Assembly (NCBI GenBank): GCA_041589175.1
Contig: JBFHWF010000005.1
Coordinates: forward strand, 1-64,000
Source of the DNA: SZUA-229 sp041589175
Lineage (GTDB): Bacteria; Pseudomonadota; Gammaproteobacteria; SZUA-229
DNA: 64,000 nucleotides
Reading direction: 5' to 3'
The first letter of the stretch is position 1. Every line of letters begins with the position of its first letter. The position numbers and the translations under genes are program-made. Below, piece by piece: positions 46,646 through 54,959 of this stretch. Under the pieces are notes generated by a model. It was not told the DNA's origin, searched no databases, and saw nothing but the letters and a program-made list of their open reading frames with translations.

Positions 46646-46864
46646 TCAGGCCTGGTCTTTCTCTTTTTTGGTAACTTCGGCTTCGATTACATCATCCTTG
46701 TTTTCCAGGCTTTTATCCGCATCCTTTTCACCATCTTTCATCGCCTTTTTGAAGCTATTAATAGCCGAGCCCATGTCGCCACCAATATTTCGAAGTTTTT
46801 TTGTACCGAATAGCAACACAACGATGCCCAAAACGATCACCAGCTGCCAAATACTAATACCCAT
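46646..46864 (-). CDS. tatA: Sec-independent translocase TatA
   Basis: 72 residues. One helix (IWQLVIVLGIVVLLFGTKKLR, Gln8 and FGTKKLR are typical of TatA) leads to an amphipathic helix (DMGSAINSFKKAMKDG) and a charged tail. TatA multimers form the pore for folded proteins. GAGGAA lies eight bases before the ATG. It lies 52 bases after hisE on the same strand. Confidence 0.94.
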   Translation of the reverse strand: MGISIWQLVIVLGIVVLLFGTKKLRNIGGDMGSAINSFKKAMKDGEKDADKSLENKDDVIEAEVTKKEKDQA

Positions 46865-46916
46865 TATGTGTTCCTCATCTTACAGTGGAATGTCATGCAG
46901 AATGGTTACTGCCAAT

Positions 46917-47234
46917 TTAGTTTGATCTCGAAGCCTTTTCTTCAAGTCCCGACAGACCAAAACGCCTGTCTAATTCCTTTAAAACATCCTCGGGCCCCAG
47001 CCCCTGTTGCGCCAGCAGTACCATCGTGTGAAACCACAGGTCCGCTGTTTCATAAATTATTTTTTCGGGGTCTCCGTCCTTGGCAGCCATTACGGTTTCT
47101 GTGGCTTCTTCACCTATTTTTTTCAGAATGGCATCGAGCCCCTTGCTATACAACTTTGCCACGTAGGATGAATCTGCCTCGGCCTGTTTACGCTGCTCAA
47201 GTACCTCGGCGAGTCGATTTAGAACATCACTCAT
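46917..47234 (-). CDS. hisE: Phosphoribosyl-ATP diphosphatase
   Basis: 105 residues, a MazG-like helical fold with EEATETVMAAKDGDPEKIIYETADLWFH, shown here by its core EEATETVMAAKD and the ETADL metal-binding segment. It removes PPi from PR-ATP, the second step of histidine synthesis. It is separate from hisI, not fused as in enterobacteria. The start ATG overlaps the hisI stop by four bases. Confidence 0.94.
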   Translation of the reverse strand: MSDVLNRLAEVLEQRKQAEADSSYVAKLYSKGLDAILKKIGEEATETVMAAKDGDPEKIIYETADLWFHTMVLLAQQGLGPEDVLKELDRRFGLSGLEEKASRSN

Positions 47235-47647
47235 TCGCTTTTGTCCCGTGGTTTGGGTTTTGAGCCATAAATCTCATCGGGATTCCTGATGACATCATCC
47301 ACAGCCACCCATTCACCATTGCGGAACTCACGATAAAAACAGCTCTCTCGACCCGTATGACAGGCAATACCCCCAACCTGTTCAATTTCCATGATAATGA
47401 CATCACCATCACAGTCGAGGCGCAGTGACTTAACCTTCTGCGTATGACCGGATTCTTCACCTTTATGCCATAACCTGGCCCTGGAACGCGAGTAATAAAC
47501 GGCCTCGCCTTTCTGTACCGTCAGCCCCAGAGACTCACGATTCATCCAGGCAAACATCAACACGCGACCGGTTTCTGCATCCTGCGCAATGGCAGGTACC
47601 AGGCCGTCATCGGTCCATTTGATTTCATTGAGCCAGTTATCAGTCAT
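47231..47647 (-). CDS. hisI: Phosphoribosyl-AMP cyclohydrolase
   Basis: 138 residues. HisI opens the adenine ring of PR-AMP. Visible features are LMFAWMNRESLGLTV, YYSRSRARLWHKGEESGH, the Asp cluster DCDGDVI with Cys, and ACHTGRESCFYR, which supplies Zn and Mg ligands. It is mono-functional; hisE follows with a four-base overlap. Confidence 0.95.
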   Translation of the reverse strand: MTDNWLNEIKWTDDGLVPAIAQDAETGRVLMFAWMNRESLGLTVQKGEAVYYSRSRARLWHKGEESGHTQKVKSLRLDCDGDVIIMEIEQVGGIACHTGRESCFYREFRNGEWVAVDDVIRNPDEIYGSKPKPRDKSE

Positions 47648-47701
47648 TCGCTTATTTTATCACAGACAGTATTCAGTGGGGTGCGCCATGCACAGCGCAG
47701 G

Positions 47702-48475
47702 CTAGAGTCGGACCTCAACACCACGGGACGCCATATGACGCTTGGCTTCCTCTACGGTGTATTCGGCGAAATGGAATATGCTCGCGGCCAGTACAGCATC
47801 AGCCTTGCCTTCGATGACACCCTCGGCCAGGTGATCCAGGTTACCCACGCCACCCGACGCAATCACAGGTATCGGCACCGCCTCACTGATGGCAGCGGTC
47901 AGCTCAAGATCGAAACCAATCTTGGTGCCATCGCGATCCATGCTGGTCAGCAAAATCTCTCCTGCGCCATAGTCAGCCATTTTCCTGGCCCACTCAATAG
48001 CATCAAGGCCGGTTGGCTTGCGCCCACCATGCGTAAAAATTTCCCAGCGATTGTCTTCACCTTCGGCACTGACCTTCTTGGCATCAATAGCCACAACGAT
48101 ACACTGCGAGCCGACACGCTCGCTCGCTTCTCTGACAAACTCCGGGTTAAATACTGCCGCAGTATTGATTGCAACCTTATCTGCACCTGCATTCAGCATT
48201 CGGCGCACATCTTCGAGTTTACGAATTCCACCACCAACAGTTAATGGAATAAACACCTGCTCGGCAACCTGCTCAACCACATGAACAATCGTTTCCCGAT
48301 CATCCGAGCTGGCAGTGATATCAAGAAAGGTAATTTCATCTGCGCCTTCACGATCGTAGCGCCGCGCCACCTCAACCGGATCACCTGCATCTCGAATGTC
48401 GACAAACTTGACGCCCTTTACCACGCGGCCATTATCAACATCCAGACAGGGAATAATTCGTTTAGCTAAAGACAT
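47702..48475 (-). CDS. hisF: Imidazole glycerol phosphate synthase, cyclase subunit
   Basis: 257 residues of TIM barrel. It uses ammonia from HisH to make imidazole glycerol phosphate and AICAR. CLDVDNGRVVKGVKF contains the catalytic Asp11; the second Asp lies near residue 130 in VVAIDAKKV. TVGGGIRKLEDV and IASGGVGNLDHL bind the two phosphates. It is 11 bases behind hisA. Confidence 0.95.
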   Translation of the reverse strand: MSLAKRIIPCLDVDNGRVVKGVKFVDIRDAGDPVEVARRYDREGADEITFLDITASSDDRETIVHVVEQVAEQVFIPLTVGGGIRKLEDVRRMLNAGADKVAINTAAVFNPEFVREASERVGSQCIVVAIDAKKVSAEGEDNRWEIFTHGGRKPTGLDAIEWARKMADYGAGEILLTSMDRDGTKIGFDLELTAAISEAVPIPVIASGGVGNLDHLAEGVIEGKADAVLAASIFHFAEYTVEEAKRHMASRGVEVRL

Positions 48476-48486
48476 AGAAATTCACA

Positions 48487-49221
48487 TCAGGACTGGTTAT
48501 CAACCCAGGCCTGCGCCTCGGCAAAGTCCAGCGTGCCTTCGTATATCGCACGGCCGGTAATGGCGCCCATTATGCCTTCGTCTTCAACTGCGGCCAGCGC
48601 TTTGATGTCATCCATATTGGTAATACCACCGGACGCAATCACGGGAATATGAATAGCCTGTGCCAGTTTAACCGTGGCATCCACATTCACACCCTGCATC
48701 ATGCCATCACGGGAAATGTCGGTATAGATAATCGATTCCACACCGTCCTCTTCAAAACGCTGTGCCATATCGATCACGTCATGACGCGACACCTTGGACC
48801 AGCCCTCAGTTGCCACCTTACCATCTTTAGCATCCAGACCGACTATGATATGCCCGGGAAACCCGGCACAGATATCCGCAATAAAGTGCGGATCGGTCAC
48901 AGCTTTGGTGCCGATAATCACGTAACTGACACCCGCGTCGAGATAGGTTTCGATCGTCGACTCATCACGAATTCCGCCACCGATTTGCACAGGCACATCG
49001 GGATAAGCCTCAACGATACTATGTACGACTTCGGCATTCATTGGCTTGCCTTCAAAAGCGCCATTCAGATCCACCAGATGCAGGCGTCGACAACCCGCCT
49101 CAACCCACTTGCCTGCCATCGCAACAGGATCATCCGAAAAAACCGTGTTGTCTTCCATCACACCCTGGCGTAAGCGCACACACTGCCCGTCTTTCAAGTC
49201 AATGGCCGGAATTAATAACAT
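48487..49221 (-). CDS. hisA: ProFAR isomerase
   Basis: 244 residues of TIM barrel related to HisF. It isomerises ProFAR to PRFAR by an Amadori rearrangement. LIPAIDLKDGQCVRLRQG has the catalytic Asp8, and YTDISRDGMMQGVN near residue 170 holds the second acid. QIGGGIRDEST and ASGGITNMDDI bind phosphate. AGGTG precedes the ATG. Confidence 0.95.
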   Translation of the reverse strand: MLLIPAIDLKDGQCVRLRQGVMEDNTVFSDDPVAMAGKWVEAGCRRLHLVDLNGAFEGKPMNAEVVHSIVEAYPDVPVQIGGGIRDESTIETYLDAGVSYVIIGTKAVTDPHFIADICAGFPGHIIVGLDAKDGKVATEGWSKVSRHDVIDMAQRFEEDGVESIIYTDISRDGMMQGVNVDATVKLAQAIHIPVIASGGITNMDDIKALAAVEDEGIMGAITGRAIYEGTLDFAEAQAWVDNQS

Positions 49222-49259
49222 TGTTTCACCTGATTGTTATCTCACGATACGTAAACTGA

Positions 49260-49898
49260 TTACCCACGCCACTGCGTGAAGTTTTTTAATAACTGTAGCC
49301 CATCCTGTGCGCTTTTTTCCGGGTGACACTGGATAGCAAATACATGCCCGCTGGCAATGGCAGAAACGAAAGTGCGACCATAGTCAGTGGTAGCTGCAAC
49401 AATATCCTGTTGTTGCGGATCCATATAATAGCTATGCACAAAATAGAATCGGCCATGATCATTAATCTGGTGCCACATAGGGTGATCTATTTTCTGATCA
49501 ACACGGTTCCAGCCCATGTGCGGGATTTTTAGTCGATGGCCCTGGGCATCCTGCAGATTCTCTCCAAAAAAACGCACATTACCAGGAAAAAGGCCGAGAC
49601 ACTCCACACCATCATTTTCTTCACTGTGATCCACCAGCACCTGCATTCCCATGCAGATCCCCAGAAAGGGCTTTTCTGCCGCAGCGTCACGCACGACCTT
49701 ATCCAGCTTCCTGTCCTGTAGCTCACGCATACAGTCACGTGCCGCACCCTGGCCGGGAAACACAACCCTCTCGGCACTGGAAATTAACTGCGCATCGGAG
49801 CTTACCGTAACCGACTTATCCGGTGCCACATGCTCAATCGCCTTGGCAACGGAGCGCAGGTTACCCATGCCGTAATCAACGACAACAATATCGGCCAC
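49260..49898 (-). CDS. hisH: Imidazole glycerol phosphate synthase, glutaminase subunit
   Basis: 212 residues, class I glutamine amidotransferase. It has the nucleophile Cys in FLGICMGMQVL and the His/Glu pair near the end in IQCHPEKSAQDG. It supplies ammonia to HisF. The start is GTG 49898, sharing its G with the hisB stop (TAGTG). The oxyanion strand VVFPGQGAARDCM has GQG where most have GVG. Confidence 0.94.
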   Translation of the reverse strand: MADIVVVDYGMGNLRSVAKAIEHVAPDKSVTVSSDAQLISSAERVVFPGQGAARDCMRELQDRKLDKVVRDAAAEKPFLGICMGMQVLVDHSEENDGVECLGLFPGNVRFFGENLQDAQGHRLKIPHMGWNRVDQKIDHPMWHQINDHGRFYFVHSYYMDPQQQDIVAATTDYGRTFVSAIASGHVFAIQCHPEKSAQDGLQLLKNFTQWRG

Positions 49899-50491
49899 TA
49901 CAGGCTACCTTTAGTCGATGGCATAACGCCCTGCATGCGCGGATCCTCTTCCAGCGCCATGCGCAGTGCACGGCCGAAGGCCTTGAAAATCGTTTCTGCA
50001 ACATGATGCGCATTACGACCCCGAATGGAATCGACGTGCAAGGTCACTTTGGCGTGATTAACAAAGCCCTGAAAAAATTCATAGAACAGATCCACATCGA
50101 AGCCACCGATACTGGCACGCGGAAATTCAACTGGCATTTCGAGACCAGGGCGCCCGGAAAAATCGATGACAACACGTGACAGTGCCTCATCCAGCGGCAC
50201 ATAAGCATGACCATAACGTCGAATGCCTTTTTTATCTCCTACCGCCTTATCGAAAGCCTGTCCGAGGGTAATGCCGATATCTTCCACGGTGTGGTGAGCA
50301 TCAATGTGCAAATCCCCTTTGGCATTCACTGTGAGATCTATCAGGCCATGACGAGCCACCTGGTCTAACATGTGATCGAGGAATGGGACGCCTGTATCAA
50401 AACTGGACTGCCCGGTACCATCTAGATTTACTTCGACTGAAATCTGTGTTTCCAGCGTATCGCGAGCGACTTTCGCAGTGCGAACGGTCAT
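49898..50491 (-). CDS. hisB: Imidazoleglycerol-phosphate dehydratase
   Basis: 197 residues from ATG 50491, set by GGAG ten bases upstream; the frame extends to 50569, but those residues do not belong to the family. It is the mono-functional dehydratase with no phosphatase domain. The Mn ligands lie in FLDHMLDQVARHG, DAHHTVEDIGI, and the second HH near RNAHHVAETIFKAFGRAL. It is the first gene of hisBHAFIE-tatABC. Histidinol phosphatase, hisG, hisD and hisC are not in the window. Confidence 0.95.
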   Translation of the reverse strand: MTVRTAKVARDTLETQISVEVNLDGTGQSSFDTGVPFLDHMLDQVARHGLIDLTVNAKGDLHIDAHHTVEDIGITLGQAFDKAVGDKKGIRRYGHAYVPLDEALSRVVIDFSGRPGLEMPVEFPRASIGGFDVDLFYEFFQGFVNHAKVTLHVDSIRGRNAHHVAETIFKAFGRALRMALEEDPRMQGVMPSTKGSL

Positions 50492-50626
50492 TGAATTGCT
50501 TCTCCAGCGGGTGAGTATATTAGCGCCATAGGATACACTGTTATACGCCCTGGGAAAACTCTTGAACACATAAAAGACAAATAGAAAACACCCGTAAAGC
50601 GGGGCTCCACGGGCTTTATGCGAGAC

Positions 50627-50893
50627 TTACTCGGCAGGGCGCTGCAAGTTGTAGCGCGTACGCGAAAAATAACAGTTAAGGAAAGTCGATGCCGCAAATG
50701 CCAGCCACAGAAAAACAAAGCTGAAGATATAGGCCTGAATACGGAAAACACCCTCGTCAACGTCCAGCATCAGTGCAACTGCTATATCAGCTGGATCAAT
50801 AAACGCAAACACCATAAACACCAGCACAGCCACTACCAGCGCGTTCGTCCACAAATACGACAGGACACACTTACAACTCGGCGCATCACCCAT
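50627..50893 (-). CDS. Small membrane protein of unknown function
   Basis: 88 residues with two hydrophobic helices (about 15-33 and 53-72). The first is preceded by PSCKCVLSYL, the second followed by NCYFSRTRY, so Cys residues lie at both membrane edges. I recognise no family. GGGGGTGG lies five bases before the ATG. A perfect FNR box lies 212 bases upstream with a -10-like TATTTT at the correct distance, so it may respond to oxygen. The 363-base gap upstream (50894-51256) is A+T-rich and otherwise holds no gene. Confidence 0.65.
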   Translation of the reverse strand: MGDAPSCKCVLSYLWTNALVVAVLVFMVFAFIDPADIAVALMLDVDEGVFRIQAYIFSFVFLWLAFAASTFLNCYFSRTRYNLQRPAE

Positions 50894-51104
50894 AAGCCAC
50901 CCCCAAGCACATATTCATTTAAATTAACGGTTATCCGGCTAGCCCACCTCTTAATAAACCCAGAATCAATTTATGAGCCACCACGCTTGCGCATCATTAA
51001 TAACCAACAGACCTGTGCCTGTCAAGCAAAACATTGCAGGATATCATTGTTTTTCAAGTGAAATATTTGCTTATTCAAAATAATTAATATTAATTTAATT
51101 TATC

Positions 51105-51118
51105 TTGATAACCATCAA
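51105..51118. promoter_or_regulatory. Perfect FNR-type binding site
   Basis: TTGAT-AACC-ATCAA is an exact match to the FNR/ANR consensus. If its centre is at -41.5 of a minus-strand promoter, TATTTT at 51082-51077 falls at the -10 position, giving a message of about 177 untranslated bases before the small membrane protein. The plus side only has the 3' end of dtd. Confidence 0.6.
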
Positions 51119-51256
51119 GTAGAAAAGGCTCTGTACGCGACACCTTAATAAACCAGCAGCGCATATTTTTACCGACAAGGACAGGGTGGCCATTAATTAA
51201 ACAAAATATTTAATCAATTCATTTATTTACACGCGATTAAAAAACCATACGCATTT

Positions 51257-51694
51257 TCAGGTCTGCAAATAGAACGTTACCGGGCCGTCATTCACCAGGC
51301 TCACCGCCATATCCGCTCCGAACCGCCCCTGCCCAACCTTAGAATGTAACGCCTGACACTGACTCACAACATAGTCAAACCACTGACTACCCTCCTGCGG
51401 CGGCGCCGCAGAGGAAAAACTCGGACGCATTCCCCTGTCTGTATCCGCTGCCAGGGTAAACTGTGGCACCAGCAGCAGGCCACCATCCACCTGCTGCAAT
51501 CCGAGATTCATCTTGCCCTGCTCATCCTCAAACACACGGTAATTCAGCAGGCGATGCACCATTCTGTCAGCGCGCGCCTGATCATCCCCTTTTTCAACCC
51601 CCAACAGCACCATCAGGCCCTGACCGATTTCAGCAATACGCTGCCCCTCAACCACCACATCAGCCCGGCTCACTCGCTGTATCAGAGCAATCAC
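51257..51694 (-). CDS. dtd: D-aminoacyl-tRNA deacylase
   Basis: 145 residues, the standard length. DTD removes D-amino acids wrongly loaded on tRNA. The cross-dimer motifs are VPQFTLAADT (family SQFTL, with Pro instead of Ser here) and GPVTFYLQT near the end. The start is GTG 51694, overlapping the pip stop by four bases (GTGA), so the two are co-translated. Confidence 0.94.
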   Translation of the reverse strand: MIALIQRVSRADVVVEGQRIAEIGQGLMVLLGVEKGDDQARADRMVHRLLNYRVFEDEQGKMNLGLQQVDGGLLLVPQFTLAADTDRGMRPSFSSAAPPQEGSQWFDYVVSQCQALHSKVGQGRFGADMAVSLVNDGPVTFYLQT

Positions 51695-52641
51695 CGCAGC
51701 CTCTCAGCCAGCTCTCGGGTTGCCCGGATCAAGGCACGACTGATACCCGGCTCAACCACTGCATGCCCGGCATCAGCAACGATATCCAGCTGCGCCTCTG
51801 GCCAGACACTGGCAAGCTCCCAGGCCTGCTCGACCGGACATATCACATCATATCGACCGTGGATGATATAGGCAGGAATGTGCCGAATACGCTCAACATC
51901 ACGTAATAGCTGGTCTGGCTCCAGCCAGGATTGATGTACGAAATAATGGCATTCGATCCGCGCAATACTCAGCGCCGTATGGCTATCGGCAAAACTGTCC
52001 ACCAGCGAGGCATCCTGCAGCAGGGTAGCCGTTCGCCCCTCCCATATCGACCAGGCTTTTGCCGCGCGCAGCTTACGCACCTCATCATCCCCGGTCAGCA
52101 GGTCATAGTAAGCCGCTACCATATCGCCACGTCGTGATTCATCTACCGGGTCGACAAAATCTTCCCAGTAGTCGGGAAACAGTCGGCTGGTCCCCTCCTG
52201 ATAAAACCACTGGATATCTCTGTCACGAGCCAGGAATATCCCTCGCAAGATCAGCCCGCTCACCGATTCTGGATGAGTCTGCGCATACAGCAGGCCAAGG
52301 GTTGAGCCCCATGAGCCACCGAATACCACCCACTTTTTGATGTCCAGATGACGGCGAATCTGTTCAATATCGGCAACCAGATGCTGACTGGTATTATCCT
52401 GAAGGCTGGCATGAGGTGTCGATTTACCACTCCCGCGCTGATCAAACAGCACAATCCGATAGACATCCGGATCAAAAAACTGGCGGTAAAACGGCGCGCA
52501 ACCTGCGCCAGGGCCACCATGAAGGTACACAACCGGAATACCTGACGGATTGCCACATTCCTCGATATACAGGGTATGCGTATCATCCACATCCAGGTGA
52601 TGGGTTACATAAGGTTTTATCGGTGGGTACAGATTATCCAT
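51691..52641 (-). CDS. pip: Proline iminopeptidase
   Basis: 316 residues, peptidase family S33. It releases N-terminal proline. Motifs are VYLHGGPGAGC (oxyanion), DQRGSGKSTPH, the nucleophile GGSWGSTLGLLYAQTHP, the Asp in IHGRYDVICP and the His in DAGHAVVEP. It is cytoplasmic, without a signal peptide. GAGG lies six bases before the ATG. A perfect 19-bp hairpin lies about 50-90 bases upstream, shared with the plus-strand RNA gene. Confidence 0.93.
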   Translation of the reverse strand: MDNLYPPIKPYVTHHLDVDDTHTLYIEECGNPSGIPVVYLHGGPGAGCAPFYRQFFDPDVYRIVLFDQRGSGKSTPHASLQDNTSQHLVADIEQIRRHLDIKKWVVFGGSWGSTLGLLYAQTHPESVSGLILRGIFLARDRDIQWFYQEGTSRLFPDYWEDFVDPVDESRRGDMVAAYYDLLTGDDEVRKLRAAKAWSIWEGRTATLLQDASLVDSFADSHTALSIARIECHYFVHQSWLEPDQLLRDVERIRHIPAYIIHGRYDVICPVEQAWELASVWPEAQLDIVADAGHAVVEPGISRALIRATRELAERLR

Positions 52642-52688
52642 TTAGGCCTCGCTCTTTAAACTCCACATGACTTGCTCCATATTGACAA

Positions 52689-52730
52689 CCCCCATTGCCT
52701 TGTAGGATTTTTCCTACAAGGCAATGGGGG
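52689..52730. promoter_or_regulatory. 19-bp perfect inverted repeat containing a GacA/UvrY-like site
   Basis: CCCCCATTGCCTTGTAGGA and its exact complement flank TTTT. Within it, 52701-52718 reads TGTAGG-N6-CCTACA, one base per half site away from the GacA upstream activating sequence TGTAAG-N6-CTTACA that stands before rsmX/Y/Z genes. There is no U-tract on either side, so a terminator is less likely. Its centre lies about 88 bases before the presumed start of the GGA-rich RNA. Confidence 0.5.
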
Positions 52731-52785
52731 ATAATCTGACGTCAAGCACCTGAAACAGCTGATATCTATTTTTATCGCACACCCC

Positions 52786-52791
52786 CATAAT
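52786..52791 (+). promoter_or_regulatory. -10 box of the GGA-rich RNA
   Basis: CATAAT differs from TATAAT by one base and would start transcription near 52798. The -35 region (TATCTA) is weak, as expected for an activator-dependent promoter. Confidence 0.45.
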
Positions 52792-52797
52792 TTAACC

Positions 52798-52996
52798 ATG
52801 GACACAGGGACATGGCATCACAGGGACACATGGATGTAAGGAAGTAGCTGGAACGGACATACATGGAAACGGAGTCCACGGAAGATCAGATCTTTTTACA
52901 GGAGTATATGGAAAAACGGATCGAGCTACAACGCCATACTCAATCACCAGGGCAAGGGATGTCCAGAAACCCGGCAGGGATTGCCGGGTTTTTTTA
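52798..52996 (+). ncRNA. Probable CsrA/RsmA-titrating small RNA (CsrB/RsmZ-like)
   Basis: About 200 bases between divergent pip and the TtcA-like gene hold some fifteen GGA triplets, many as ATGGA, CAGGGA or ACGGA. CsrA binds such motifs, best in hairpin loops. Loops can be drawn: CCATG/CATGG encloses GACACAGGGA, CATC/GATG encloses ACAGGGACACATG, and GGAC/GTCC encloses ATGGAAACGGA. The RNA ends in a strong terminator, and a GacA-like palindrome stands upstream. No protein frame is credible here. In known systems such RNAs sequester CsrA and so release translation of its targets. CsrA and GacA/UvrY genes are not in the window. Motif counting was done by eye. Confidence 0.7.
52967..52996 (+). 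terminator. Terminator of the GGA-rich RNA
   Basis: AAACCCGGCA and TGCCGGGTTT pair around GGGAT and run into seven T. The loop itself has a further GGGA. Confidence 0.9.
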
Positions 52997-53078
52997 TGCC
53001 TGAAACAATCTCTCTTACCCCTGCAAAATAACACATCGAACACTTTGCAATAGCCGACTTCCCATGTATGGTTCGCCC

Positions 53079-53840
53079 ATGAGCGAATTCATCCCACCCC
53101 CTAAAACACTGTTACGCCAGGCTGGCCGAGCCCTGATCGACTTTGGCATGATCCGGGAAGGCGACCGCGTACTACTGGGATTGTCTGGCGGCAAGGACTC
53201 ACTATCGCTACTGCATATTCTTAATCACTTCCAGCGCCACGCCCCGATACACTTCGAATTTGGCGCTATGACGGTGGACCCCATGGCCGGTGACTTTGAT
53301 CCATCGCCCATGATCCCGTATCTGGAATCTCTCGGTGTGGAGTACCACTACCGAAAAGAACCCATAATGGACATGGCGAAACAGCATATGGGCAAGCCCT
53401 CCTACTGCGCATTCTGCTCACGTATAAAGCGCGGCATCATGTATAGCACTGCACGAGAGCATAAATATAATGTGATCGCACTGGCACAACATCTCGACGA
53501 CCTGGCAGAAAGCTTTCTGATGTCTGCATTTCACGGTGGTCAGCTAAAAACCATGAAGGCACATTACACCAATGATGATGGCGACCTGCGCATCATTCGT
53601 CCACTGGTCTATGTGCGTGAACGACAGACCCGTGACTTTGCATCCAGCGCCGAACTCCCCATTATTCCCGACTCATGTCCGGCCTGCTTTTCAATGCCCA
53701 CACAGCGTCAACATATGAAAGAATTACTCGCTGCCGAAGAACAGGACAACAAGCTGCTATTCAAGTCACTGCTTTCAACCCTGCGCCCCCTTATGTCGAA
53801 AGGTATGCCAGAAACCGAAGCATCCGACGAAAGGAAATAA
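53079..53840 (+). CDS. TtcA-like PP-loop tRNA thiolation family protein
   Basis: 253 residues from ATG 53079 (ATG 53064 is also in frame). The ATP pyrophosphatase loop is LGLSGGKDSLSLLH. Two Cys pairs, SYCAFCSRIKRG and SCPACFSMPT, fit the [4Fe-4S] site of TtcA, which puts sulfur on C32 of tRNAs. It differs from true TtcA: AQHLDDLAESFLM replaces GHHRDDILQTLF, and it is some 60 residues shorter. It may therefore be a paralog with another tRNA or sulfur target. The CDGSH protein gene follows 43 bases later. Confidence 0.82.
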   Translation: MSEFIPPPKTLLRQAGRALIDFGMIREGDRVLLGLSGGKDSLSLLHILNHFQRHAPIHFEFGAMTVDPMAGDFDPSPMIPYLESLGVEYHYRKEPIMDMAKQHMGKPSYCAFCSRIKRGIMYSTAREHKYNVIALAQHLDDLAESFLMSAFHGGQLKTMKAHYTNDDGDLRIIRPLVYVRERQTRDFASSAELPIIPDSCPACFSMPTQRQHMKELLAAEEQDNKLLFKSLLSTLRPLMSKGMPETEASDERK

Positions 53841-53883
53841 TTTCCCACTATACTCCTGTAATCCATCATTACAGGAGGTATAG

Positions 53884-54531
53884 ATGAGCGATTCCGTTTA
53901 TCGGTACTGCGGCAACACACTTGACGTCGCATGGGACGAAAGGCTCTGCATTCATATTGGTGAATGCGGCCAGGCAGAAGGCCATGTTTTTGTCGATGGA
54001 CGAGACCCCTGGTGCCAGCCAGACCTGTGCGCCAATAGCAGCACACTGAAGGAAATCGTTCAACGCTGCCCATCGGGTGCCCTCTATTGCCTGGACCACA
54101 ACAATCAGCTTATTGAAGATCCACCCGTAGAAAACACTATTATGGTCAGCTATTCAGGTCCTTACTTTGTTCGCGGCAGGCTCTCACTCGATAACACCAC
54201 AGATAACATGCCCGGCATCCAGCACCGAACAGCCCTCTGCCGATGTGGACTGTCAGCTAACAAGCCATTTTGCGACAACAGCCATATAAAATCTTTTACT
54301 GATAGCGGTGCCGTGGGCGAAACAGGAAACACCGCCTCAATAACTAGCGGTTTACTTGAAATCAGCTGCCTGCCAGATGGCCCCCTATGGCTCAGCGGCA
54401 AATTTTGCATTATTGCTGGCAGTGGACGCCGAGCCTGGTGCGGCGATGAAGCCGCACTATGCCGATGCGGCGCTTCAAACAACAAGCCTTTCTGCGATGG
54501 TAGTCACCGTAACATCAACTTCAGGACCTAG
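53884..54531 (+). CDS. Ferredoxin-like plus double CDGSH iron-sulfur protein
   Basis: 215 residues. Residues 1-75 form a divergent 4Fe-4S module (Fer4_19 type) with Cys in LCIHIGECGQ, PWCQPDLC and RCPSGAL. Two CDGSH-type [2Fe-2S] sites follow: CRCGLSANKPFCDNSH near 118 and CRCGASNNKPFCDGSH near 197, each with three Cys and one His. GGAGG lies five bases before the ATG. The protein is soluble. Such proteins carry electrons or clusters, so it may serve the TtcA-like enzyme upstream, which needs a cluster. This pairing is inferred from position. Confidence 0.88.
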   Translation: MSDSVYRYCGNTLDVAWDERLCIHIGECGQAEGHVFVDGRDPWCQPDLCANSSTLKEIVQRCPSGALYCLDHNNQLIEDPPVENTIMVSYSGPYFVRGRLSLDNTTDNMPGIQHRTALCRCGLSANKPFCDNSHIKSFTDSGAVGETGNTASITSGLLEISCLPDGPLWLSGKFCIIAGSGRRAWCGDEAALCRCGASNNKPFCDGSHRNINFRT

Positions 54532-54557
54532 CAGAATAACACCTCGAGATATTACAC

Positions 54558-54959
54558 ATGAGCGAACGTACATTTAGACTGATACTCGGCTTTACCCTCT
54601 GGGGACTGCTTGTCTATTCTGCATATTTCCAGACTATGTGGCCAATCTATGCTTTCTGTATCTACCTTGTTTTTGAGGGCATCACCAATTTACGTTTCAC
54701 ACTACTCGTTAGCCGATTAAAAACAGGAAGCACATTTTCAGAGACAGAACCCAGTACCTGCACATCTCGCATCATCAACCGCATTGACTCGGAACGCGTA
54801 TTACGCATCATAATCGCCGCACTTATCATTATTTCATTCAATTTCACACCCGATCTTATCTGGTTCTTACCATGGTTTATTTCTGGCATGCTGATCATGG
54901 CCGGCATCACCAACATCTGCCCCATGGCAATGTTTCTGAAATGGTCGGGTATGCGCTAA
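54558..54959 (+). CDS. DUF2892/YgaP-like inner-membrane protein
   Basis: 133 residues with about four hydrophobic helices. RLILGFTLWGLLVYSAYFQTMWPIYAF, cut here to its core WGLLVYSAYFQTMWPIYAF, and SGMLIMAGITNICPMAMFLKW resemble DUF2892 membrane pairs, in which YgaP carries a GxTGFCP motif; GITNICP here is close. YgaP-type domains are tied to sulfur handling. The stop TAA shares one base with the ATG of the hybrid kinase (TAATG), so the two are co-translated and this may be part of the signal input. Confidence 0.7.
   Translation: MSERTFRLILGFTLWGLLVYSAYFQTMWPIYAFCIYLVFEGITNLRFTLLVSRLKTGSTFSETEPSTCTSRIINRIDSERVLRIIIAALIIISFNFTPDLIWFLPWFISGMLIMAGITNICPMAMFLKWSGMR

Noticed and set aside
47681..48244. 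187-residue plus-strand frame opposite hisF
   Set aside because: Shadow of hisF; no recognisable motif.
52792..53043. 83-residue minus-strand frame in the GGA-rich region
   Set aside because: Pro/Cys/Val text without a fold or start signal, and it is the complement of the proposed RNA and its terminator.
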